Part shown: positions 44,791-56,963 of the stretch, in pieces
How the letters are laid out: every line of letters begins with the position of its first letter
Position numbering within the stretch: position 1 is the first letter of the stretch
Source of the DNA: Tubiluchus corallicola
Taxonomy: Eukaryota; Priapulida; Priapulimorpha; Priapulimorphida; Tubiluchidae
Assembly: GCA_030141605.1 (NCBI GenBank)
Contig: JAQGDQ010000624.1
Coordinates: forward strand, 61,102 to 125,101
Direction of reading: 5' to 3'
DNA: 64,000 nt
Position numbers and translations under genes: made by a program
The notes under the pieces: generated by a model
The model's database searches: none
Told to the model about the DNA's origin: nothing
Seen by the model: the letters and a program-made list of their open reading frames with translations, nothing else

Positions 44791-44849
44791 AGTACACAAG
44801 AAGGTAAGTAAGCCACGCAAAATTGTTCTGCATCACCTGTACAGTATCC

Positions 44850-44960
44850 CCTGTCCAAATACCCTACTGCCCGAGTGATCTACTACCCAAATATCCACGG
44901 TCCCCAGTGACCTACTGACCAAATGTTTCTCTTCCCAAATGTCTGCTGCCCAAGTGACGC
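44850..44960. repeat. Degenerate CCCAAATGTCC-type words
   Basis: GCCCGAGTGATCTACTACCC, GACCAAATGTTTCTCTTCCC, AAATGTCTGCTGCCCAAGTG: diverged ~30 bp repeats. Weak. Confidence 0.4.
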
Positions 44961-45127
44961 TAGAACCAGAAGTTCATGGAGGGGGAGTAAACTGTTACAA
45001 AAGTTAGCCAACATGTAGCAAAGACAAAGAAAAGCTGGGTACGTTAGGATAAGTTGACTGAAATGAACACTTTTATAAACGGTCTTACCGCTTAGTTATG
45101 ATTACTGGAGCTACGAAGTTCTCAACG

Positions 45128-45325
45128 AATTACAGCAACAACAAGAACAACAACTTGTCTAATTCAACAACAAGAACAATTTGCCTACTTCAACAACAAG
45201 AACAACTTGCCTACTTCAACAACAAGAACAACTTGTCTACCTCAACAACAAGAACAACAATTTGCCTACCTCAACAACAACAATAATAACCTGTCTACCT
45301 CGACAACAAGAACAACAACTTGTGT
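45128..45325. repeat. ~26-30 bp minisatellite, ~7 copies
   Basis: Units of the type TTGCCTACTTCAACAACAAG plus AACAAC repeat about seven times with length changes in the AAC part. Gln/Thr/Asn-rich frames are artefacts. Confidence 0.9.
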
Positions 45326-45399
45326 ACTTGTGTAGGCGTACTTATGTACTCTGTGCTGCAACCAAAAACCGGAAAAATTGAGGTTTATTTACCGTTTTT

Positions 45400-45673
45400 G
45401 CCGAATTACAGTAAGGTACAACAGAATACTATCACGTTTAATGAAAAACTACATTTATGACCAAATGGCCAAAATGCCAAAAAATTCATATTCAAAAATG
45501 AGCAGAATATTAGCAGATGCTCATCAGATCAATGACATTTTACAATAACCTCTGAACAGCAAACTAACTTTACACACAAGGAAGAAATAGTTTACAAAAT
45601 ACTTTATCGTAAATAGTTTACAAGTTTTATTTTATTGTTTATTTTTCAGTAAACTAATTTTTAGCATGCAGAC
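45400..45673. other. No gene recognised
   Basis: AT-rich spac sequence with no repeat or exon seen. Confidence 0.4.
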
Positions 45674-45901
45674 TTACAGATTCTCCGTTGACGTAGGATA
45701 AACCGTGCAGTAGTTACACGTGCTGTTCGTGCTTTCAATAACCACCGTCGGAACGCTGAGTCGCCTTGCCGCGTTCCGCTTCGGCGCTTTGAACGCGCGA
45801 CGAACGCGCAACAGTAGAACGACCACTTTGTAGAACGAGTATGAACCCATGACGGATGAACGCTTTTCCATACGCAGACGACGCTTGAACGTCGCATCCA
45901 T
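45674..45901 (-). CDS. Possible small ORF in CpG-rich island
   Basis: A 75-codon ATG frame on the minus strand: MDATFKRRLRMEKRSSVMGS, then a hydrophobic VVVLLL stretch, a basic middle, and a Ser/Thr/Cys end. Third positions are about 64% GC and first positions 58% purine by hand count, well above the background. Two other minus frames are also open, and the many GCGTTC/GAACGC words suggest a CpG-rich MITE like the one at 37.7 kb as an alternative. Confidence 0.28.
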   Translation of the reverse strand: MDATFKRRLRMEKRSSVMGSYSFYKVVVLLLRVRRAFKAPKRNAARRLSVPTVVIESTNSTCNYCTVYPTSTENL

Positions 45902-45965
45902 GAAACAGGTTCAAATTTCCACCCAAGCACGTCTTAAGAAAAACTCTAAGGATCCAATAATGCAA

Positions 45966-47450
45966 GAAGCCAATGTTTTAGTACGCTTATAGAAATCGCT
46001 CCTCTTTTGTATACTTTAAGAAGATTCAAAGTTAAGAATATAAAACGAAGTCAGGTTAAGTCAGATTAAATTAGATTTACAAGATGTTAAAAGACGTTGA
46101 AGGAAAAAGTCTCTGGTTCAGCACTGCATTTAGAGATATCGTCCAATGTATGTGATACTTAAAAACACGTGACGGACTCGCGAGACATTTGTTTTGCTCA
46201 AAGTTTATTGGTCTTCGAAGATGCTAAAAAACGTGTAGTAACTGTAGTTTACCAACTCTGAAAAACAGAAGGCTGGTACACGATAGAATATAAATGTCTA
46301 TACAAAAAAAGTTCTCATGCACTGTAAAGTACTCTAAAAGGATTAGTACATGAAGATGTGGTACTTAGAGAAAACCGTTCTGGGTACTAGAAAATGCACC
46401 CATAAAATATAGCGCCACTACAATACCACGTGCTGAAAAGTTCAGCTGGACACACTGCAAAATTTTAAAAACAGGAATGATAAAAATAACTCCTTTTATA
46501 TAATTTCGTGCTTTGCAAACTGACTGCTGTTTTAACAGGAATCACTCGCCGTGTAACGCCGTGTAACAGGATATTAACTCCTTCAAATCCTCTTTTAATC
46601 ATTTCGTTGCGCGTTAAAACAAAACTAATTCTCGCAGACCGGATGTTTCACTCTGATTTCCTCATATTTCAACATCTTACCGGAACTTGTACCTGGTGGG
46701 TAAGAGTTGACAGTACTTCACCGGTAATTGCTAGATGGTAAACATAATAATCATATCCGTCAGTGAAAAGCAATCAGAGCGCCGTCCCACACCTGAGAAA
46801 ACCCGTGCAGTTACGTCAGGTAAAAATAGTAATTAATTTCATAACGCGAAGCCAACGAATCGGTTGCCGAAGCGATGAAGCTTTAGGATGAATTATCTTT
46901 ATTATCAGCCACGCATGCCGCTGGCTCGTTATACTGGCGACGTACAGCGCATGCGCACACACTGGCGAAAATTTCGAACGAAAATTGATGATTGTAAATC
47001 TCGGTGTGCAAATTACGGAATAATCTTATTTCTGAGTCAGTCCAGAATTTAAATGCATTGAAAAGGGGTGCGTAGATTCACTCCCACAAACACCCAAAAA
47101 AATCAACTGACATTTTGATTTACACGTACTTATTTAATAAGACTTTATGATAAACATATTATAACGCCATCTACAAAAGAGGTTACGATAATAAGAGCGA
47201 AAACTGTTATTTGGGGATTCCAGTTTCTCCCAATTTATAAGAAGTTTTTTTAGCTAATTTCTCCCAATTTATAGATGTTTTTTATCTCATACAATGTCAT
47301 ATTGTTACGATTTTTAAACTCAAAACGAAGTGGTAAAAATCTTGTAATTTTGCCTCTTTCTTTCCATATTTAGTGCTCAGTGTCTGAGATTTGGTGGTCA
47401 GGGAGTTTTTTCAAAGTTTATTTGCACAACAACATTTCAAACAAAATATA
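45966..47450. other. No gene recognised
   Basis: AT-rich DNA. A 77-codon plus frame at 46508-46741 has no recognisable feature. CpG-richer patch near 46910-46960. Confidence 0.4.
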
Positions 47451-48012
47451 TGAAGGAAAGAACTCAATATGTTGTGTTTATTTTACTGTTATCACTTAAA
47501 CTTAGAAAAATATTACAAAGAAATTTGCAAAGAACTGCCTATAAAGCATAAATTTAAGTTATACTACCTCTGAATAGAAATTTTCAGGCGTAGTGGTTGC
47601 CGCCATTCACTTGAAAACTATGACGTAACTGGCAGACTTCGTAACTTTTCGTAAGCGCATCGTGGCTTTCCGTAAGCACGAGCTGCTTAAACTAATTCAA
47701 CCTTCTGCAGCTTATCTAATGTTTACGCAAAAATATTACAAGATTAGCCATCTAATTTTTTTGTAAAAACTCGTTATACCTTTGATGAAGATTGACAGTG
47801 CGCTACTTTTCTTCGAGACGAACGACGTCATTGGAAGAAGAATGGGCATTGAAAATAGGAGCGCTCAAGCATGAAGTGACCGCGACTTTAAAGTGATGTT
47901 ACTAGTTACACGAGGCGCTTATTGCGGTTCTATTACCAAATCCTCTGACATTTTGTCGCGAACATTAAAACAATCCTAACAATACTTCTAGAAGGCTTGG
48001 CTTTTCTTTTAA
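47451..48012 (-). mobile_element. MITE family A, copy A5
   Basis: About 562 bp, the longest A copy, reverse orientation: TGAAGGAAAGAACTC at the left (TTAA lost) and GGCTTGGCTTTTCTTTTAA at the right. It contains CGACGTCATTGG. Confidence 0.8.
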
Positions 48013-48314
48013 CGGATTTTAACAAACTTTACACCTGTAGCTAACGGATAAAAAGCTACTTGGACATATAAGAAGCCAAATGATTATGCAAAGCACTAAA
48101 ATATTCATTTTTTAAACTTTTTCTGTGGATAACTTTGCAACCAACTTAATGGATTCTGCAAATTCTGATACTGAAAGTTCAATGATAAACGACGTAAAGT
48201 TGAACAAGAAACGAGCAATCAAGCCATGGCCAGCAATCGATAATTGACGAAAACCACCAAAAATGACAAATGTTGTAGCGCCAAACTACAGTAACCGTCA
48301 CTTGTCAGCCACAT

Positions 48315-49070
48315 CCTGAGTATTTAACAGTTATGTGCAGCCAAATCCTGAGTATTGCTTCACTATCTGGGGCAACTGTGACCAACAAACATTACTGAGA
48401 TCTTTCAGGATCCAAAAAAGAGGCTTGCGGCTCACTTGACCGAAGCACGGAAACGCCCACGAGTGATTTGCTAGCCACACTCAAATTGATTCATTTAACT
48501 GGCAGAATTAAATATCACATGGTTTGATGATGTATAAAATTTTGAATGATCATGCGCCTGATTACCTGAAAGAATCGTTTACATATGTTTCACAGCAGGA
48601 TCATACGAGCAGTTGAATCTCACACTCTACTTACCAAAACCAAAGATAGAAAGTTCAACTGTGGAACTCTTTACCACTAAAAGTGACAGACGCCAATAGC
48701 TTCAATACTTTTAAGTCACGATTTTAAAAAATTGTTATTAGAAACTCCTAGCCAGTAAACTAATATAAACATGTTTTCTTTTTATCTCTTACTGCAGATG
48801 TTTTACTAAAGCGTACTGATTGTGTTTATCTTTGTTTATATTGTGTATAAAGTGTATATTTTGTTTTATCCATTCTGTATAAATTGTGATATTTAAATTA
48901 TTTTTAAACTGCGTAACTGGGTAATTTCTAAATTAGATTTTATGTGTGAGTATTTTTAATGCTTCCAGTGTGCAACATTTCTGTAATGTTTTTGCCTTTA
49001 TTTTAGTTTGCGGACCACTTCGGAAACAGTTTATGTTGTTGGTTAAAGTGTTATCCACGTTAAATAAAGA

Positions 49071-49121
<51 letters not shown>
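48315..49121 (+). pseudogene. LINE 3' end with (TAA)n tail
   Basis: Broken frames encode PEYCFTIWGNCDQQTLLRSF then RIQKRGLRLT, MMYKILNDHAPDYLKESF, and LWNSLPLKVTDANSFNTFKS, the ordered C-terminal blocks of CR1/Jockey-type ORF2 proteins. A ~330 bp 3' UTR and a (TAA)n tail at 49074-49121 follow. Stops and frameshifts mark it as dead; the RT core is missing (5' truncation). Confidence 0.8.
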
Positions 49122-49123
<2 letters not shown>

Positions 49124-49378
49124 GTGTGGGCTACGAATGCCCTGATGATTTTTTTCCAACTTTACTCAGTGCTATCTAAACTTCCTTCAAATGACTTATC
49201 GTCAAAATGGCTGCATTCTAACGGTTATCGCTTATTGCGGGAGTTTAAATTTACATGTTTTATACAGTGATACTGCCGACGCAAGCCCTGCATGCAAAAG
49301 GCAAAATGTAAGTGATATCGAATTTCAAGATGAATATTTTTATGCTTTATGTAAGTGGAAGGTTTTCTTGTGCTTTAA
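49122..49378 (+). mobile_element. MITE family D, copy D3, right part
   Basis: Begins directly after the LINE tail at AGTGTGGGCTACGAATGCCC, equal to an internal point of D2 (near 22910), and ends TTTTCTTGTGCTTTAA. The left half is absent. Confidence 0.75.
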
Positions 49379-50445
49379 GTGCTTGCACACAAACTAATTA
49401 GGCTATAAATATAAAATAATCCTCAAAATATTGGGACGTATAGGCGTCTATTTCTACCTATAACCATAGAGTTATGTTTGAGCCTGGCTTGTGACAGAGA
49501 AACCTCTTCTCCTAGTGTTTTGCTGACACAATCCTTTCTAGTTTCCAGTGAAACATAACACGCAATAATAACAGGCATGTTATGGGACCCATAGGGGTAA
49601 AAGATAATGAAAATCAACACTGTCTAATGTATTAACGCGTCTGGTACGGTTTACGATGAAACAACCCACAAAAATTTCCTCCCCAAAGATTTACACTTCT
49701 GTTAAATATAGCAATACTGATAAAGTAAATAAGTTAAAATCCCAGGCAAACCAAAAAATCGAATATAAGTAAAAAGTAACTCTGCAACATTGCAAATGAT
49801 CGATTTAAATTTCAACTGACCGGAAAACATGCTGGTTTATTTACAAGCGCAGTGCACTGTGGGATTTGTGATGTCAACGTCCTTCTAACGGCTCCAATAA
49901 AACTTGAGCTTAGCGTGAAAATGCTTCATGAGCAAAAAATAGAATCAAAACCAGAAACAAGTTCTGTTGCGCCAAAAACGCTGATTGCCGTATTAAATTC
50001 GATGCAACGATCGTAAATATTAAACAACAGACACTCGGATTTCTAGCTCTGACGTCATGGGGTTTTGGTCACGTGACAACGTAGCTGGGCAAACGACCTA
50101 ACAGAGTAAACGTTTGAAATTGCATTACATGTTTACTATACCATCCAAAAGGGTGAATCGAAAGAAAATCCACTTATGTCGTACGTGTTCGAGGCGCATA
50201 AGAAGTGCTGAACAAGATTTTGATTCCATGCTGTCGTAACAGATGACAGAAAAATCTTTGTCAAATATCACATAGCAGTAATATTGAATTATAGTAGCAT
50301 AGTTTTTATAAGTATGACACTATAGCAGACAGTCAAAATGTTATCAGAAACGCATGCTGATGTGCTAAGGCAGCTGAGCGGTGTAGTAACATGACAGCAT
50401 TAATACTTTCGAACTATGACAGACAGACATCCAGATTTTATAAAC
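49379..50445. other. No gene recognised
   Basis: Unique-looking sequence without a convincing exon. Confidence 0.4.
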
Positions 50446-51020
50446 TTAGTGGAAAACCGGACCCAATCTTAAACTGAAGGTCAAAACAATCTACTTCTAA
50501 AAATATTGAAATGGAACATACTATTCTTTCAAAAATAACTTAAATGAAAAATTACTACCAAGCAAAAACAATTTTTCGTTTGCCCCGTTCCCTGTTGCCT
50601 GCATTTTCCCATTCGCTAGTCAGACGGTCACTAGCGCCTGCATTTCGAAAACGTGTTGCACAAAAAACAGGTGCTGTACCTCTCAGTCCAGAGGTGCTCC
50701 TTTGTGATGTACTGTACACGTTCGACAGTTTATGCTTGAGCACAGTGGTAAATATGAAATTTGATTTTTATCTTAAAGCTTGCCTAGTTTCACTGAATCT
50801 CTTACAGTAATGCTATACTTCATTTTCGGTTTTGCAAACATGTGCAACGTTTTTGCAGTTAAAATTGTGTTCGTTTGTGATGTCATCAATAGTTTGGCTC
50901 GTCCGCCATTAATTAAGATATTTATTTATTATTTAATTGTCAGAAATGCCTTTGCAGTATTATTGGTGCTAAAATATATGCTTTTTACCGTATACGAAAA
51001 ATCATCCTGTCATCCTTTAA
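50446..51020 (+). mobile_element. MITE family B, copy B8
   Basis: About 575 bp from TTAGTGGAAAACCGGACCC to TCCTGTCATCCTTTAA. It contains GTGATGTCATCAA. An 88-codon sense frame reads HSLVRRSLAPAFRKRVAQKT. Confidence 0.8.
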
Positions 51021-51230
51021 GAACAGACGAACAATCTTAACAATATAGTTGTAATGCTGAAATACGTAAATCTGTATTAAGAATAGATTGAAGCCTAGAC
51101 AGGAAGAATTAAACTCACGCGAACTTATGTATTGATTAGTATTTATTTTTAATCAAGTTCTTACTCCTTTGGATGTACAGCATACATATCTTTGTATACT
51201 TTATTGATACGCAATTTCTTTGAAATACGC

Positions 51231-51612
51231 TCTTTCACAGTTTCGTTGTAGCACGTGCAGCTGATGTAGGCCAAAGGTTAAGTGTACCACAGCAACGTGT
51301 CTTAACTACAACCGTCACGTGACGAGTGGGTAAAGCAAAGCAGTCTGCCGCATCTGTTCAGTAACGCCAGTTGTTTTACGTGGACTTTACTTACTTGTGC
51401 ATTAGTTTGTGTGTAGTGATTCACTAGCAGGACCTTGCTTAGGAACAAGAAAAAATGAGCAAGACAAGGTTCTAGCTGGCTGTTAAAACTGTTACTATTA
51501 CAACAGCATGGCTGCGAGTCATTGTCAAGTGTACTCAAATGTGTTGTCTGGTACGCTTAACCTTTGAATTTTTCACGATCATCATCAATCGCTGGACTGT
51601 GAAAAGGCTTAC
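51231..51612 (+). repeat. Dispersed repeat E, copy E2
   Basis: Matches E1 (41586-41941) nearly end to end, including ACAACCGTCACGTGACG and CACGATCATCATCAATCGCT. About 35 bp longer in the middle. The 55 bp flanking repeats of E1 are absent. Confidence 0.8.
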
Positions 51613-52122
51613 TGTGTTAATGTTTTATATAACATCAGATAGCCTGTACGGCTATTTATGCCAATAACAATAATAATGAAAAAAACCTGTTGGATAACGG
51701 TGATGGCGCAACCATGGCGATCATGATCATAACGATGACGACTGCTTCTTATTGCAATTAGCGTACAAACTCTAACCTAATGCTGCCCTACACTTGTCAT
51801 TGACTGATATCAAAAACAGCGTACTAAAAATATTTCTTGTAAGCAGGGTCGCCTTCATAGCAAATGCTCTAAAAATACACGCGGATAGTCAATATCAACA
51901 CCTATTTAACGGCACAATAAAGGACCTTATATTGCCTTTCATAACGGGAAACGTTAGTGCGTCATACTGAGTTAACCACGGACCTCCGGCTTTGATAATG
52001 AGCCACGGATGAAATATCAAAAACTCACCACAGCTAATATCCTCACTGAACCTAATATCTTGTAGAACGAAGGTTGGCTGAAACAGCCGTCAATAGTTTC
52101 TTAATTGGCCAAGGCAAAGTGA
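51613..52122. other. No gene recognised
   Basis: AT-rich sequence with nothing recognised. Confidence 0.4.
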
Positions 52123-52403
52123 TTAAAGGAAAGAACGAGTCACTCAGTACGTTGGGTTTATTTTACTGTTATCACTTAAACTTAGAAAAATATAACAAAG
52201 AAATTTGCAAAGAGTTGTCTATAAAGCATAAATTAAAAACATACTATCTCTAACGGACATTTTCAGGCGTGCTGGCTGCCGTTATTCACTTGAACGTCAT
52301 GACGTAACTGGGAGACTTCGTAAGTTTTCGTAAGCGCATGGTGCCTTTCCAAAAGCGCGCACTGCTTAAACTAATTTAAATTTCTGAGCATACCTAACGT
52401 TAA
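52123..52403 (-). mobile_element. MITE family A, copy A6, truncated
   Basis: TTAAAGGAAAGAACGAGTC to the CATACCTAACGTTAA region, reverse orientation, then similarity stops abruptly where a GAT/GAG-rich coding-like segment starts. Confidence 0.75.
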
Positions 52404-52405
52404 TG

Positions 52406-52698
52406 ATGGTGATGGAGGAGGCGGAGGAGGAAGAAGATGAAGAACGACAAGAGGAGGAGAAAGGGGATGTTCATTACGACAAAGACAGTGCCGACAATAA
52501 ATATGATAACCAAAGATTAGCAAACTGATGACAGAAATCGAAGGTGCAACAGGCGAGTGCCAGACGACCACATTCTTTGCCTCTGAATACATTACCGGCT
52601 TCTTCACGAACCTGTCATATTTGCACGTGCCCGTGGATTTGTACGTGCTGGGCATGTATCCGTCCACGCAGGACTTCATAAAAGACGTAAATGGCTAA
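52406..52698 (+). pseudogene. Frameshifted coding-like segment
   Basis: An ATG frame gives an acidic stretch (MVMEEAEEEEDEERQEEEKG) and continues protein-like to DNQRLAN before TGA at 52526. Overlapping it, a second frame continues as LMTEIEGATGECQTTTFFAS and VPVDLYVLGMYPSTQDFIKD to TAA at 52696-52698, as though one base were lost near 52524. Third positions in the second part are about 72% GC by hand count, far above background. The minus strand also offers an acceptor and an open frame, so strand is not certain. Family unknown. Confidence 0.42.
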
Positions 52699-52938
52699 TA
52701 GCAAGAAAAAAGAAAATCAGGTTAATTACGGCACGCCAGTATCTTTCCTCAACTGCGCAGCACAATTGCTTTCAATGCCACCCCAAATACATGTGTTTGC
52801 CAATTAGCGTATTAAAGGGTTTCCTAGCATAGCTGCAAGACTGCATGTCATTACGTCATTTACAGGGCTTCAGCAAACAGCCGACGACGATCTTAATGAT
52901 GCGGTCGATACAAAACTGAACGCATGTTTACACCTACT

Positions 52939-53027
52939 AAACGATGAGCTTCTTGGTGACTGCCTCATGCGGTTCTGGCAGCCCACATCTGAACTGATTT
53001 TTGTTCATTAAGCAACGCAAGATCTGG
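52939..53027 (-). CDS. Weak candidate terminal exon
   Basis: On the minus strand CATCCAAGTGCTTTCCAG opens 28 codons in phase 0 (ILRCLMNKNQFRCGLPEPHE...) ending in TAG. Codon choice is plausible but the length is short. Confidence 0.18.
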
Positions 53028-53049
53028 AAAGCACTTGGATGAACGAGTA

Positions 53050-53480
53050 CAAATACGGAATTCGCTCTATTAAATTCTATTAAAGCTTTATGACAATCCA
53101 TTGCGAACTGGCAGAGCCTTGGGCTTCTTTCGAAAATAATGTTTTGGCCGCCATCTTGAATTAAAATGGCGGATCGCAAAACCGACTCTGCAGATCGACG
53201 GAAAGTTCGTTCAAGTATATTCCTGTGAAGTTTCGTGATGATCCATTGCGAATTGGTGGAGCTTTAAAGTTTTTTAGAAAATGTCATCGCCGCCATCTTG
53301 TTCTAGAAATGGCGTGCCGAAGCGCCGACTCCCTCAGTCGATTCGGAATTTGATTTAATATGTTCAACTGACGTTTCATAACAATCCATTACGAATTCAC
53401 GGAGCCTTGAGCTTTTTTCAAATGGCCATCCCCGCAAGAAGAATCACATCTTGATGAGTAGCGATTTAGGTCGTTCTCTC
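53050..53480 (+). repeat. ATGGCGGC palindromic repeat (family I), tandem ~144 bp
   Basis: Units with ACAATCCATT-CGAA start near 53092, 53238 and 53380. Each holds GCCGCCATCTTG and, in the first, the mirrored AAAATGGCGG. The right end (GATGAGTAGCGATTT) matches the 43.8 kb copy. Confidence 0.75.
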
Positions 53481-53601
53481 GAGCAAAAAAAGGACAACAC
53501 AACTTGGGTGAAATGAGAATCTTGTAGTAATAAAGGGGGTGCTGACACCACATCAGTCGATAAGCTCAAAAATCCGTTATATATAAGCACACTAAGAATC
53601 C

Positions 53602-54141
53602 TTAAAGGAAAAAAGAAGTCACTCGGTATGTAGGGTTTGTTTTACTGTTATCACTTAAGCTTAGAAACATATAACAAAGAAATTTGTGCAAAACCTGTTC
53701 ACAAAGCATAAATTTTGAATATATTGCCTCTGAATGGAAATTTTCAGGCGTGGTGGTTGCCGTCATTTACTTTAATTATGACGTAACTAGAAGACTCCGT
53801 AAGCGCGAGCTGTTAAACTAATTAAAATTTCTGCAGTTTACCTAATGTTAACGCAAAAATGTTACAAAATCATCTATCTAATTTCATTTTGTAAAAAATT
53901 TATTGTTACGCTTGTGGTGAAGATTGACAGTGCCCTACTTTTCTTCAAGACGAATGACGTCATTGGAAGAAGATTTGGCATTGAAAATTGGTGCGTCCAA
54001 GCATGAAATGATCACGACTTCAAAGTGATTTTATTAATCTACACGAGGTGCTTATTACAGTTTTATTACTAAATCCTTTTAACGTTTTTCGCGAACAATG
54101 AAATAAGCCTAACCTCCTAGAAGGCTTGTCCTTTCCTTTAA
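53602..54141 (-). mobile_element. MITE family A, copy A7, complete
   Basis: About 540 bp with TTAA at both ends: TTAAAGGAAAAAAGAAGTC and TTGTCCTTTCCTTTAA. Best copy for the family boundaries. It contains TGACGTCATTGG. Confidence 0.85.
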
Positions 54142-56378
54142 GCCCGCAGGATTAGGATCTATTTCCTTTTTACGAAATAGTACGATATGAGCATCTTTCT
54201 CAGAATGGAAGAAATTAAAATACGCACAACAAAATCCTGTATGACCATTAAAAATAATTTCAATATTTTTTTTATTCATTACCTACAATTCAACAATAGA
54301 ATATACTAAACCGCTGCAACCCCAAAAAGCGATTTATGTTACAATTATTGGGTAATCCAATGTTCCCAAAATGCTTGTACTGAAAATCCACATAGACGAG
54401 CTGACAAAGCTGCTTATTTGCCACGGAAACATTGGCGCATATTAGGTATCATAACAGCATGTATTATAGTAATTGGACAAACAGAATCAGCTCAGTTTAG
54501 CGTAGCCAGTTACGTCATAGTCAGTCATGATCTAGGATTCTTAATGAAATGCATGTCTCCTACGCGCGTAATTCATTATTAAATATATGAGGAAATATGC
54601 CTGCAATAATGCTCTACATAATGGCACATTCTTATAAATGTCCTTCACATTTTTCAGTTAAACCCTTTACATTTTCTTTCGCTGACTATGTACAGGACTA
54701 CTTCTTAAAGTGCACACCAAAACGGAAACGCTCTATAGTGTACTAGCAGAGACCTTTATAGGCATCAAGATCGCTGAACACTGAACATGTGTCTTAGTTA
54801 AATTCTGGATAAATCAATCTGTTTTTAGTGTAAATTTTAACTTTTAAATGGCACTTCTATGTGCTGAAATATACTTTAGATAAATAAAAAATCATCCATT
54901 TACTAAAGAGGCCCAGCACTGCTTAACGTTGTAGCCAAGCACAAATTTTCATCCCTCAACTATATACCTCGCCTTAAAAGCCCAAACACATTATAACTCG
55001 ACCTCAAACTCGGTAACCTGATGAACAAAAAGGGAGATAAATGACCTAAGTGATCATGGACAAGTCGTTTATAAGCGGTTTAACGGCTAAACTAAAAACT
55101 ACTTCAACGAACAAACACACGCACTCAATGGGAATTACTCAGAATTCAGTTTGAAAAACTTTAGGTTTAGTTGTCACTGTCACCAGCAGATGTCAGTTAC
55201 AGCACGGCATTTACTTGTGCATTTTACTTGTTTTGCACGCCTGTGGTGCAGTGAACCCTCACTTGATGCATACAGCAACACCATTCTTCCAGCACCCCCC
55301 CCCCAACTCCTTCAGGACCGCACCATTCAAAATAGGTCTTATAAGACCTATAACTTTTCTGCTACTGTATGAGCATAGACATGACTAAATGATTACAAAT
55401 TAGGTAATGTTCTATTCAGGAGAATCTTGGCGATCCATTTATAAGTCATTTAATTGGATTAAATTAAGAAAAACACGCCCATTTCAGGCACTCCAACTTA
55501 GCCTATTGACTAGTTTAGTTTGGCGTACATTTGCGTGATCGTACACACTACTTTATTTATAATCTGCTTGCTTACAGACCAAAAGAACTGTCTGCTGTAC
55601 AGAGTTCCAGGAAAAACCAACCGATCAACCAAAGAGAAATTAAGGTCTCACCTTTTAGCAGGAATTTCTCCTTAAAAATAGAGTAGACCAAAGTGTATAG
55701 ACTAAATTGAGGCCAAAGTGTATCAGAGTGTTGTGTCTGGATAGTTGAAGTTTTCTGCATTAGCCGATTTCACACAAGTGATACTGTACATTGTTACAGT
55801 ACAAACACTGTAGTCACTGAAAGCTTTTTCAAATTTTTCGTCAATCATCGATTTCTAATTTGTCTAAGGCAAATCATTACCTTACCTATAAGTACCTAAG
55901 GTAAGCAAATGTATTTCACATGTAATCCATTGTGTGTGGAGTAGAAACCTACAAAAATTATCAAATATAACGCAGTCGCTGCTTAGTGAGAGTAGTTTTT
56001 CATGAACCCATGCAAAATGCAGCAAACGCTTACGGTCCTGGATGAGTTAAATGTTCATACATCAAAATGCTTTAAAAGTGATTGTAAAGTGATTGTACTG
56101 TAACAGTTTCTTGAAGATTGACCTATATATTACATGATGTTCTGAGTCTCGTATAACTGATTATTGCCATTTATGGCTGCTCAGTGTTAAAGAAGACTGA
56201 CACCGTAAACGATGTTACGTGCACAATACCATAATCTTTCAAATCTACAAAATTTCAAGGTTAATTTTTATAGCTTTACATAAAAATTCTCTTTTCTTGT
56301 CCTTTAAGGTTCTCACACATAGATACTTTGGGTAGAATCTGAAACGAATAAGTACAAAATTGCTTATATTCATCTAAA
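54142..56378. other. No gene recognised
   Basis: Long unremarkable AT-rich stretch. A C8 homopolymer near 55297 and small open frames only. Confidence 0.4.
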
Positions 56379-56455
56379 CGTATCAAATTTTAGTGTGGGA
56401 GAACCCTCAACAGAAACGTATCAAATTTTAGTGTGGGAGAACCCTCAACAGAAAA
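56379..56455. repeat. 38 bp tandem duplication
   Basis: CGTATCAAATTTTAGTGTGG...CTCAACAGAA occurs twice in a row (from 56379 and 56417), just before MITE C2. Confidence 0.9.
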
Positions 56456-56963
56456 CTGGACGATTGATCAGATTCAATCTCATTTTAATTTGCTGTCCAA
56501 AATATACATTTTCTTATCTACAAAAATTAGCAATTGTTTTTTATATTTGAATAATTAACTTGAAAATGAACACAGCTATCGCTTACGTCACAAACTGACC
56601 ACGACTTATGCAATGGTAGGCATCTTTCTTGCACGTCAAACACATACAAAGACGCTGATGTGATGTCATGAAAATCAGCAGTACGTCACACTGTCGTCGC
56701 AAACAAACACTGCAGTTCGTGATCATGCTTAGTCGGTACCGCACCTATTTGTCGGCAACGTGAATGTGTCCAAAAGGCGCCATTACCAGTCTTAGTGGAT
56801 TTGCTGAGCAGCGCGCAGCTTTGAAAGTTTAACAAAATCTAACTATCCGAGGTGATTATTATTTAATCTAAGTTTTGATTTAAAAAAAGCCTTCGTAGTT
56901 TTCAATATTTTACAGCATACCTTATTTTGAACTAATGTCTACACAACCGACAGGTTTTGCTTC
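56447..56963 (+). mobile_element. MITE family C, copy C2
   Basis: Matches C1 over about 517 bp. Ends are degraded: GAAAACTGGACGATTG at the left and ACCGACAGGTTTTGCTTCAA at the right. It contains GATGTGATGTCATG. Confidence 0.75.

Noticed and set aside
52371-52679. 102-codon minus-strand ORF with Pro run
   Set aside because: The Pro run is the antisense of a GAG-rich tract and the rest shares third positions with the plus-strand frames. It has a decent acceptor, so it is kept only as a competing model under the 52406-52698 entry.
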